From contig CM076190.1 of assembly GCA_038277395.1 (NCBI GenBank), forward strand, positions 182,840,001 to 182,904,000: 64,000 nucleotides of DNA, in the 5' to 3' direction. Every line of letters begins with the position of its first letter. Positions within the stretch are counted from its first letter, which is position 1. This document shows positions 46,426-56,747 of this stretch, one piece after another. The stretch comes from Dryocosmus kuriphilus (lineage: Eukaryota; Arthropoda; Insecta; Hymenoptera; Cynipidae). Both the position numbers and the translations under genes were made by a program. The notes beneath the pieces are model-generated. The model made no database searches. It had not been told where the DNA came from and saw only the letters and a list, made by a program, of their open reading frames with translations.

Positions 46426-46670
46426 TTAGTGTTCGCTCCTTTTGGAGCGGTAGGCATCTTCACTCTTATTTTGTAGTGGAAAGGACCACTCGAGTGATGG
46501 AGTGAACATTATATTCACTATGATTTGGAGTGAAAATGTTCACCCTAAGGGTAAAAGTGACACCCATCACTCCATTGGAAAGACTAACTTAATCACTCTA
46601 ATGGAGTGGACAAAGCATTCACTTCAGTATTGGAGTGAAATTCTCACTCCAAGAAATTTAGAGAGTTATT
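46426..46670. repeat. GGAGTGA / TCACTCC dyad cluster
   Basis: At least ten copies of the heptamer GGAGTGA, TCACTCC or close variants occur within 240 bp in both orientations, for example GAGTGATGGAGTGAA, CCATCACTCCATTGG and TATTGGAGTGAAATTC. They form several possible stem-loops upstream of the SAM gene. Confidence 0.5.
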
Positions 46671-47525
46671 ATGCATAAACTGATTCATAAATAAATGTTT
46701 ATTGATGCAAAGATGACTTTAATGTACTTCAGTTACTTTAGTGGCATTGTAACGTTGAAAAATAAACTATAAACTGAAAACATAAATTAATAACCCGATA
46801 TAATTTTTGAGTATTTATTATTATAGTCAATCATACAATGAATGATGTAATTTGGGGCCCTCTTTCTGAAAAGCCCGGGGGGCCCTCTGACCCCCAGAAA
46901 TCACGCGACTTTAAGATTTCGTTCATAAGGAGGTGAAATATTGTAAGGTATGTTTGTAGATACTAGAATTGTTTGTACCTTTTTCTTATTGACATGAGTA
47001 GACATATTATAACATTACACAATACTAAAATACAACAAGGAAAATAAACGAGACTTCTGAAGTGAATATAATTTAAAGGAATACTTTTTATCTTTGCAAT
47101 AAAAATTTTAAACACATAAAGGAGCTAATAATTACGTAAGGCTATTTAGGCAAGGGGTCAGTGTAAGTCAGATAAGGCTTATTAAAATTTAAAGCTATTT
47201 GATACAATAAAAGACTTAAAATTAACGAGGTCACGATTACCTTATAATCAAATATTTTATGGAGAATAATAACTTAGATTCGTGATAACATACTATATTT
47301 ATATTGAATATTGTATCAGAGAGATTTCTTATACAAATTTATAAATTGCCGTTTACGAAATTCTAAAGGCAATTGGAACCATTGGGAGACAGGGGTGCAT
47401 CTTTTGTATCGTTTCTCAAAAACGAATGATCTGAATTTAAATTTCTTTTCAAATTATTGTTTGGCCTAAAAAAATAAACAAACTGGGCTTTTTACCTTTA
47501 TTTTATTTATTTACTGCATCAGTGA
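46671..47525. other. AT-rich sequence, no gene seen
   Basis: No open frame of note. A GC-rich spot (GGGGGGCCCTCTGACCCCC, 46878-46896) stands out. Otherwise unassigned. Confidence 0.4.
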
Positions 47526-47677
47526 ATGGGCAATGCTCTAGATCCGTGTCACTGCTCCCCCCCCCCCACTGAAATTGGACATGTACCCATATGGATTCAA
47601 ATGCGCTCCAGATGCAACCAAATGCACCACCAATTAAAATTTTTGCGCCGCAAGACCAAGAGAGTTATTGATGGGGT

Positions 47678-47714
<37 letters not shown>

Positions 47715-50700
47715 GTAGCGTGCCCCCCCACGTTTAAAAATAACACTTTTAATTATGCTATTTTGAAAGTACCTCAAATGCGCTGAAATACACCACCAAT
47801 AACAAGTTTTGCACCCCAACTATGACCGAGTTACAAGCGATGACATGGGGGGGGGGGGAGGGGCTGGTGTAATTTTCGTCAATAATAACATTTTTAAGAA
47901 AGCTCGATGACCAACTTTCTTAGTTTCAAATGCGCTCTTATGCTCCACCAATTAAAAATTTTGCGCCATTAAATTCTGCTAGTTAATAATTTGTGGCAAA
48001 TGGAGGGGGGGGGGGGGGCTAGTGCCGCGCTAGGATTAAATTCTTCCTGTTGAGATTAAAATTAATTATCTCGACATAAATCCATTCGAATTCAAATGCG
48101 CTCAAATGCACCACCAGAAAATTTCAAATATATTTATAATTGCGTCAGATATCGACACATTAACCCTCATGAAAGTGGAGACCACACACAAAATTTAATT
48201 TCTAAAAATTGCATAAAATAAAATTGAAAACGGCTATTTAGACTAAGTTTTAAATGCGTTCAAACGCACCAGTATTTAAAAAAATCTTAGTCCCATAGAA
48301 TTATAGAAATTGCACAGCCATCCGGCGGGGGGGTTGATGACACGGTGTTCTAATCTCCGAATATAATGTACATAATGAAACTGTTCTAACGTATTTTCAA
48401 ATGCTTCAAATGCGCTCAAATGCACCACACAAAAGTTTTCAGATACATTTGAAAATGTTCAGATATTAACAAAATATTACTTCTTAAAGTGATGATCCAA
48501 GAGAAATTAATTTTTTTTTAAATTACATGAAATTATGTCACAAGACGCTACTCGCACCGGTTTCAAATGCGCTCAAATGCACTTGTTAAAAAAATTCCTA
48601 ATGCCATACAACACCGGATTTTGCATGCACATACGGTGGGGGGCTTGCGTGCTTCCATTGCAATTCAAATGCCCTCAAATGCACCCCCATGAACATTAAT
48701 GCGGCTCAATTACACGACCTTATAACCCCGATTGGACTTCCACCTGGGTATCGGTGACAGCTGTCGCGCTACTGGTGTTCACATCAACATTTCAGAATGG
48801 CACTTGCACCATTAGCAGCGGTTTCAAATGCGCTCAAATGCACTTGTTAAAAAAAAACCCTAATCCTATACAACATCGGATTTTGCATGCACATGGGGGG
48901 GGGGGGGGGGGCTAGTGAGACGGTGCCTATATCTCCCATTCTAACCGTCATGACGAGATTGTGCTTGCGTGCTTCCATTGCAATTCAAATGGGCTCAAAT
49001 GCACCGCCAAGAAAATTAATTTAGCTCAATTACACGACCATGTAAGCTCAATTCGATTTGCACCCGGTATTCGGGACAGCAGATGTCAGTTTTACCCATT
49101 AATTTGTTCATAACAATATACTAAAGAATGAAGGACTTCAATCTAGAATGAATAATTGGAAAATCTAAAATTTTTCTTGTCATTTTCTAACATCAATTTT
49201 AACGTAGAATTATAATTACAACAATTTAGATATTTTGTTGTTGTTGTTTTTATTAATTATATTATGAGGTTACTTTAAGGTAACTTTAGGGTTACTTCAG
49301 GGTTACGTTATAGCGTAACCATTGCGTCCACGCGGTCCGCAATGGGATAACTATGTGTATTTTAACACAAATAATTTAATACGAAAATAATTATACAAAT
49401 ATTAACGTAGTTAGGTAAATTCGTTTCTATTCATTCAGTTGATCATTCTCGCCTTGTCATTTGATATCAGAATTTAGTTTTCATGATACCAAATCCTGCC
49501 TCTATACAAGCATTGCTGTAGCAACGACCTATAAGTATTATTGAAACTGCAGTTTTTGGATATTTAAACAGTTCTTTATAATGAAATCCTTCATCTGATT
49601 GTAAAATGCATGTTATAGGTTTTTATATGTACTGAAGAATTAATGACATGTTAAAAGATAAATTTTAGATTTTCCAATCGTCCATTATATATTGCAGTCC
49701 TTCATTCGTTTAGTATATTGTTATAAACAAAGTAATGGGTAAAACTGACATCTGCTGTCACCGAATACCGGGTACAAGTCGAATTGGGATTACGTGGTCG
49801 TGTAATTGAGCTAAATTAACTTTCTTGGCGGTGCATTTAAGCGCATTTGAATTGCAATGGAAGCACGCAAGAACAATCTCGTCATGTCAGTTAGAATGAG
49901 AGATATAGACACCGTGTCACTAGCCGCCCCTGCGGATATGCATGCAAAATCCGGTGTTGTATGGCATTAGGATTTTTTTTAAACAAGTGCATTTGAGCGC
50001 ATTTGAAACCGGTGCGAATGGTGCAGGTGCCATTCTAAATGTAGATATGAACACACCAGTAGCGCGACAGCTGTCACCGATACCCGATCGGAAGTCCAAT
50101 CGAGGTTATAAGATCGTGTAATTGAGCGGCATTAATGTTCTTGGTGGTGTATTTGAGCGCACTTGAATTACAATGGAAGCACGCAAGTACAATATTTTCG
50201 AGTCAACTGGAATGGCAGATATAGACACCGTGTCTTTAGCCCCCTCCCCCCCTCCCACACGGGTGTGCATGCAAAATCCGATGTTTAATGGCATTAGGAA
50301 TTTTTTTTAACAAGTGAATTTGAGCGCATTTGAAACCGTTGCGAATAGCGTCTTGTGAAATAATTTAATTTAATTTTTAAAAAAATTAATTTATCTTGGG
50401 TCATCACTTTGATAAGTAATATTTTGTTATTATCTGAACATTTTCAATTGTATCTGAAAACTTTTGTATGGTGCATTTGAGTGTATTTGAAACATTTTGA
50501 AAATGCGTTAGAACGGTCTCATTATGTTCATTACTTAGTCTAAATAGCCGTTTTCGATCTTACTTTTGCAATTTTGAGAAATTAAAGTTTGCGTTTAGTC
50601 ACCACTTTCATGTGTCGATATCTGACGCAATTATAAATATATTTGAAATTTTCTGGTGGTGCATTTGAGCGCATTTGAATTCGAATGGATTTATGTCGAG

Positions 50701-51150
50701 ATAATTAATTTTAATCTCAATGGGAAGAATTTAACCCCAGCGTGGCACTAGCCCCCCCACCATTTGACACAAATTAATAACTGGCTAAATTTACTAGCGC
50801 AAAATTTTTAATTAGTGGTGCATAACAGCACATTTGAAACTAAGAAAGTTAGTCATCGAGTTTTCTTAAAAATGTTATTATTGACGAAAATTACATCAGC
50901 CCCCCCCCCCCCCCTTCCACTTCATCGCTTGTAACTCGGTCATCGTTGGGGTGCAAAACTTGTTATTGGTGGTGCATTTGAGCGCATTTGGAGTACTTCA
51001 AAATGGCATAATTAAAAGTGTTATTTTTAAAGGTGGGGGGTTAGCGTGCCCCCCTCCTGTAACCCCGCCAATAACTCCCTTGGTCTTGCCGCGCAAAATG
51101 CTTAATTGGTGGTGCATTTGGGTGCATTTTGAGCGCATTTGAATTGAAGC
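47526..51150. mobile_element. Giant foldback element with 22 bp motif arrays
   Basis: The left arm (about 47530-49175) and right arm (about 49655-51150) are reverse complements in the same order of blocks. The outer end pairs AAATTGGTGGTGCATTTG-type sequence with its complement, and the inner end pairs TACTAAAGAATGAAGGACTT with AGTCCTTCATTCGTTTAGTA. Each arm is built of units of roughly 100-170 bp that begin with TTCAAATGCGCTCAAATGCACC or its complement. Poly-G runs on the left (47682-47713, about 47850, 48005, 48895) face poly-C runs on the right (50238-50255, 50751-50758, 50900-50914). No transposase. The spacer 49176-49654 carries a copy of the GGTTACGCTATAGCGTAACC element end. It is a non-autonomous foldback transposon or a MITE grown by internal duplication. 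Confidence 0.75.
49190..49350 (-). mobile_element. Half copy of the 472-920 hairpin family in the foldback spacer
   Basis: The sequence from AACATCAATTTTAACG through GGTTACTTTAAGGTAACTTT to GGTTACGTTATAGCGTAACC and CGCGGTCCGC is the reverse complement of about 472-620, with scattered differences. Only one arm is present. Confidence 0.6.
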
Positions 51151-52129
51151 TAGGATAGTGAAGTAGTAGAAATGTATAAGATGTACGAAAAAAAAGAATA
51201 CGGTATGGTATTTTTTATTTACATTGATAATTGGAAGAACATAATAAATATCAACAACATTTTTCTGAATTAAAGAAAATATTAAAATAGTAGTCGATGA
51301 TTATGGTTTTTAATATTATAGTGGATAATATTTCTTTCTCTTTTTGGATTATTTTGAAGTAAATTTTTCCCTTTATTTTATTTTAATTTAGTTTAAATTT
51401 ACCTTATTTTAATTCACTGGACTTTAGTTTTTTCTATTTTAATTAATTTAGTTTCAATGAATTTTTACTTCCGAAGTTTAAATATTTAAATATAAATTCT
51501 GAAAATTCGAAATTTTTACGATTCGTAAAATTTTTTGAAGGAAAAGAAAAAATCTGCCTCAGCCCGGATTTTGAAGCGGGAATGTCACTTTTTTTCTTTT
51601 TCTTCGAAAAATTATTTGGCACTAAAACACTGGAACAGGTGAACACGAGGGGGAAAAACTGTCGTAATTTCATAATTTATAATTATAATTAAGTACTGTA
51701 CCACAAGTACACTAAATAACTACGACTAATTATGGGCATAAATTAAACTTTCAAGTTATTTTTTTAACAGTAAGTATTGATACAGGGACCTAAATGATGT
51801 GTTTACAAAAGATATTCATCTCAGCGATTTTTTTTAAGCTTACATAACTTTTTATACATATAAATAAAGAATACGTTTCAGATACATTTCTCGAAAAAAA
51901 TTCTCTCGAAGACTTATCATATTTAGAATTTTTTTTTTATTTTTAACATTTTATGTTATGAAATATAGAAGGTTTGCATAATAAGTTAAATCATTTAGTT
52001 TAACGTTTTCTTGAAATTAATTGAAACTATACATTTTTATGTAAAATTGATCGGAGAATGCGAAATTACAAAGTGTGTGAATTTGCAATACAAGTCATAG
52101 ACGAGTATTGCAAACACACTAGGCTCAAT
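51151..52129. other. AT-rich sequence, no gene seen
   Basis: TTTATTTTAATTTA-type low complexity at 51370-51450. A minus-strand frame of 76 codons (51443-51673) spans a lysine run and has no domain. Confidence 0.4.
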
Positions 52130-53640
52130 ACCTGCAAGTTTGATTAGAATCCGTGAAGTTTTATGAAGTTTATAATTTTTCTTTAACGCGGAAAAGAAAA
52201 AAGTCTAATAATATGTAATTTATAAACGTCCCCATATATTATTTTTTGTATGCTAGGATAAAAAGAGTTTTTTATTTGAATTATATCGAAAAGAAAACAA
52301 ATATAAATGATCCATTATGGCGGATAATATATAGAAAATTTTTAGGGTTTATAGTCGCGGGCAGAAACCGTTATATACTAGAGTAAAAATCTTTATCTGG
52401 GAAAATAGGGCCTCCCAGAGGTAAGCTATAGACATTAGGGTGATCCTTTTTTTTATTTTTTTTTTTAGAAATATTTTGCTCCTAGTCGCGATATTGGTTC
52501 GTATGCCCATGAATAGAAAATCCTCTGAATTTGAGCAAAATAACTCATTTCTGCAATTTCCAATGAAATATTTTCAAACAATTAATTACATTACAATTAA
52601 TTATATTATTAATAATTATACTATATATTGTAATTACGTTACAATAAATTAATTGAATCTGAAGAACGAGATTGCGAAACATATTTTAAAATTTATTGAA
52701 ACAATAAAAAGGCAATGAAAAGTGTAAATAGATTACTTCACCTCCACCAATGTAAACTTTTTTCAAGTCATTGATTCATACCGAAAAAAAAAACAAGAAT
52801 TATTTACACACCTAATCTATTTCACCTTCTTACATTCTATTCGTGATTCTTTTTATTTTATTATCGAAACGCGGAAATATTGCTATCTCATTATTAAAAC
52901 CCTGAATTATTAATTATATTAGCAACATTTTACGTTCATTCAGATTTATACACAAAATTTTTGTTATCATAAATCAGCAAAACTGGTGCAAAATCTAATA
53001 ATGTATTTTAAAGCGACTGCGAGATCAAGTTAAAATTTTCTGCTATTTTGGAGGTTTTTCTTTAAATTTAACATTTCCAAAGCGAACAAAAAGAGAAACA
53101 TCTTGATAGCGTGCACGTGCCGATTTCAAGGAAAACAAAGTTTGCTGATTTCATAGAAAGAAAAATATTTTATACGCACATCGTTTTTGTCTTATAGCTA
53201 TCTCACTATCAAAATATCCACAATATTTCCTATCAACAAAGAGATAATAGTTGGTATATATACAAATACCTATTTGCAGCTCGAGAAATTCTTTACAAAT
53301 CTTTCGCCTACCTCTAGCAAGATGAAATTTTGTATTTGCAGTCTGCTCTTTACTTATTCGGTATTTCTTAATTCTGTTGGTAAGTAGAATATAATTTAAT
53401 ACCAGATTAATCATATGTTTAAATATCTTACATCCGGATAGTGACTATATTCAAAATGCGGTTTTTCGTGAAGCATATTCCATTCCAATTTCTACTTCAC
53501 TTCGAAAGAGTTGAAACATATATTACTATCATTGCACGTGCATCTTGCTGCGCAATTAGATTTTTACCGAAAAAGTGGTGGTTTCATTAATTGACATAAA
53601 ATATTTTGTTTTCAATTATTTTATAAAGTGAACTTTTTGA
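52130..53640 (+). repeat. Inverted duplication block B
   Basis: This block is the reverse complement of 10395-11105 plus 16202-16945, i.e. the same segment without the LINE. It holds the start of the secreted-peptide gene and about 1.2 kb upstream, so promoter sequence was duplicated too. Divergence is moderate, with small indels. Confidence 0.7.
53166..53176 (+). promoter_or_regulatory. TATA-like element of the secreted-peptide gene
   Basis: TATTTTATACGC lies about 150 bp before the ATG at 53322 and is kept in the inverted duplicate (10852-10864). The promoter role is inferred. Confidence 0.25.
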
Positions 53641-53988
53641 AGGACTTCAATCTAGAATGAATAATTGGGTTGAATAATTGGGAATAATTGGGGCTTGGGT
53701 TTCACTTTGAAACAGTTGCAACATCGTTACTATCATTTCACGTTCATCTTGCTGCGAAATAATTGTATATTTATCGAAAAAATGTTTTTATTAGTTTTTA
53801 TAAAATCATTTTTGTCAGTTATTTTGTATCATTTGTTATAAATTAGTTTCGTTGAAAGAATCCGTTATTAAAAAATCCCTATATTTCTTTTTACAGAATC
53901 TTCTTGTCGATTTTTTATCGATAACTACGGAAATGTTCATGAAGTAAACCAACAAAATAAACTAGTTAATTTTAACTACGGTAATTAG
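53322..53988 (+). CDS. Small secreted-peptide gene, two coding exons
   Basis: Exon 1 (53322-53379) starts MKFCICSLLF, a short hydrophobic secretory leader, and ends in phase 1 at a perfect GTAAGT donor. Exon 2 (53897-53988) follows the acceptor TTTCTTTTTACAG, completes a Glu codon and encodes about 30 residues with one Cys, ending NFNYGN before TAG. The predicted precursor is 49 residues. The mature part is rich in Asn, Tyr and Gly, with no known domain. The intron is 517 bp and contains a partial duplication of its own sequence (53490-53590 against 53690-53790). A related terminal exon lies at 56561-56649. The first exon exists as an inverted duplicate at 10655-10712. The function is unknown; small secreted proteins with duplicated exons in insects are often salivary, venom or immune products, which is only a suggestion. 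No polyadenylation signal is clear after exon 2. Confidence 0.55.
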
Positions 53989-54794
53989 AAAATTCATTAA
54001 AATACAATCTTAAATGGATAGTAAAAAATTCTGCCTAAAACTCTTGTTCTATTTCTAATTATGGAGTGTTTCATAGGCGGATCCAGAAATGGCCCGGATT
54101 CGTACCCCCAAGGTCCAGATTCAAATAAATATTCGCAGCTTCTCATCCGGAGGGGGGAATATAAATTTTAGAATCCCCATTAAAAACTTAATCAAAATTT
54201 AATCAAATCTGAATTCAAAAATCAGTTTTCACATATCTCTTCAATTTGAAACAAAGTTTTGAAATTTATTCCGAAATCTGACCTTTGGAACTTTTTGAAG
54301 CCCAAAATCCATTTTTTCCCCACTGTGGAGCGGCGCACACAAGGGTGATTCAAAAAAATTACAAAAAATTGTTTTCGGATTTCTATGCTCCCCCTCCTCC
54401 AAAATTGTTCAAATCCCCTAAATATAAATGTGTGTTTATTTTTTTGGAAAAAATTACGTTTAGGGGGTCCACAAGCGCCTTGAAGTTCATCATGTATTTC
54501 CCGCAAGAAAAAAAAAAAACGTTTTTGTAACTTTACATATCTCTTCAAAGTTAGCCAAATAATACGGATCAAAAGTCACGTTTTGAATTTCACCCCCATT
54601 AGCCTATTTTGTACAGTCCCAAAAACCCCAATAAGTGAAGAATTGGGTGTTTCGAGTTTTTGGCGATCACTCTTATTTTTTTGTGTTTTCTTTCAACGCA
54701 AGTTATTTCTAGTATATAATTCTAAAAAGTTGCGGTTCTTTTCTGAAATCTTCAACCATTTTGTCCACTTTTTACTTAGATAAGAGATAATAAT
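53989..54794. other. 3' flank and unclassified sequence
   Basis: The first 100 bp after the TAG resemble the flank after the second terminal exon (AATACAATCT..AAATAGTA-type sequence, then TATTTCTAATTATG), so the duplication includes the 3' region. From 54060 a GC-richer patch (GGCGGATCCAGAAATGG) and unclassified repeat-like sequence follow. Overlapping frames at 54222-54572 show no domain. Confidence 0.45.
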
Positions 54795-56215
54795 TAATGA
54801 TTAAAAATTGAGCTATTTTCGATTGAAAATATATATTTGTTTGCTGAAAATTCCTTTTTTAGGGTTCATAATTCAACTAATTTTGTTTAAAAAATAATCG
54901 TTTCTTTTCACGTCAAATATAATATTATTGTTAGACTCGCAGAATTATACTTTATTGGTTGAAAAGTCAACTTTTATATTTATGGTCAATAATGTCTTTT
55001 CTTGTTTGTTTTACAGTTCAACTATTTTCTTTAAAATTGGTCTTTATTAGTTAAATATTAAATTGTTCCGTTGAGAACTAATTTTTTGCTGCTGAAAGCC
55101 TAACTATTTTTGATTAACAGATCATTTTTTTTTTGAAAATGTGACTCTTTTATGAAAAATTCAAATATTTTGGTTGAAAGCTAATTTTTTTTGCTTGATA
55201 ATTCAACTGCTTTTTATTCAACATTTAGCTCTTCCATATTTGGTTGAGAATTCATGTGTTTTAGTTGAAAATTTGACCATTTTTTGGAAATTTAACATTT
55301 TTTTTTAAAAGTTCATGTTAGGTTGAAAAATCCCGTTCTTTATTTGACAATCAATTTTTGTTGTTGAAAATTCATCTTTTTTGGGTGGAAATTAAACTGT
55401 TTTCTTGCAATTTTTTCTGCTGATAATTCAAGTTTTGAATATATATTACATTATTATATATATAATTATTATATTATATATATATTATATATTATATATA
55501 TTATATTATTATTATAATAAAATTATATTTGTTGATTATTATTCAAGAAATAATATTTTTTGGTTCAAGTCAAATATTAAATTTTTTTTTTGAGAACTCA
55601 TCTTTTTTGGATAAAAATTCAACTGTTATATTTTTGGTTGAAAAATATTTTTTTTCTGGGTTGAAAGTTCAAAAAAGAACTTTGTTCAAAATTGACATTT
55701 TTCAGTAAAAATTAAACTATTCTGTTGAAAACAAATTTTTTGTTTGTTGAAAATTCATCTTTCGTCAGTCGAAATTGAACTGCTTTTAAAAAATTATTTT
55801 GTGATTAATAATAATTCAACTGTTTTTGGCTCAAATCAATTACAAAATTTTCGTTCGAGAATTCATTTTTTGTAACTGAAAATTCAATTAATTTCATAAA
55901 AATTGGTCTTTTTTTATTGAAAATTAGACTACTCCGATGAATGTTTAATTTTTGTCGACAATATACATTTTTGAATTAAAAATTGACTTTTTTTGTTGGA
56001 AATTTACCCTTTTGAAGATGCAAATTCAAAAATTTTGGTTCAAATTTCAACTGTTACATTTTTTCATTGAATAGTTTGAAATTCAACTTTTTTCTTTCAA
56101 ATTTCTTTTCTTTGATTGATAATAATTGAATTACGTTTTTGATCGACAATTTAATTAGTTTGTTGAAAATGCAATATTTCGGCTTGAAATCTTAAAAGCT
56201 TAAAACATTTGAAAT
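54795..56215. repeat. Degenerate TTGAAAATTCAACT repeat tract
   Basis: For about 1.4 kb the sequence is built of loosely repeated units of about 35-40 bp, such as TTGAAAATTCATCTTTTTTG and GTTGAAAATTGACTTT, with an AT-only stretch at 55440-55520. The motif is largely self-complementary (TTGAA..TTCAA). It lies between the two terminal exons of the secreted-peptide gene. Confidence 0.6.
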
Positions 56216-56512
56216 TGAATTCAATTCACAGTAGGATTGTTGAAAAGCCCGATTTTTTGAAACTTGGCATGTAATGTAGCATTAGAAATTGAAAAAAAAA
56301 AGTTATTCCAGAGAATTATTTCTGAATCGATTTCAAAGCTTTTTTTTTCAAATTGAAAGTATCTGTCAAAGTCGATTGTTTGAAATAAATTTCGTTAATT
56401 CTTTATTCAAATTTCAAAATGCTATTTCGAGAATCAGGGAAAGTTTCGTTAATTTTTGCAAAAGTACAATTGGGTTCGTTGAAAAAATTCGTTACTAAAA
56501 GGTTATTATTAT

Positions 56513-56560
56513 TTATTTCTTCTTACAGTTATTTCTTCTTACAGTTATTTCTTCTTACAG
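56513..56560 (+). promoter_or_regulatory. Three tandem copies of a splice acceptor
   Basis: TTATTTCTTCTTACAG occurs three times without a gap (56513-56528, 56529-56544, 56545-56560), directly before the second terminal exon. Each copy is a complete pyrimidine tract plus AG. Only the last AG leaves the downstream exon in the frame of the signal exon; the unit length of 16 is not a multiple of three. Confidence 0.65.
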
Positions 56561-56649
56561 GATTGAGGACTTTACTCTTACACGATCCTGTAGGAGATCG
56601 TTTCTATCGTGTAAACGACTTTGGAGTAGCTGAACCTTATGGTATTTAA
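56561..56649 (+). CDS. Second terminal exon of the secreted-peptide gene (alternative or paralogous)
   Basis: After the triple acceptor an 89 nt exon is open in phase 1. It completes a Gly codon and encodes LRTLLLHDPVGDRFYRVNDF and then GVAEPYGI before TAA. Spliced to exon 1 (53322-53379) it would give a 48-residue precursor, against 49 with the first terminal exon. The intron end before it (TTCGTTGAAAAAATTCGTTA) resembles that before exon 2 (TTCGTTGAAAGAATCCGTTA), and the 3' flanks also match, including an AATAAA near 56674. So the two exons arose by duplication and then diverged. It could be an alternative last exon or the remaining half of a duplicated gene whose first exon was lost to the repeat tract. 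Confidence 0.5.
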
Positions 56650-56747
56650 AAAATTAATCACAATACAATCTAAAATAAATAGTAAAGAATTTAACTAAAA
56701 CTCCTGCTTTATTTCCTAATTATGAAATGTGTCATGGGCGTATATAG

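Noticed and set aside
56419..56649. 76-codon frame with an internal start ending in the second terminal exon
   Set aside because: Its first half is the intron end and the triple acceptor. Homology to the other terminal exon begins only after the last AG.
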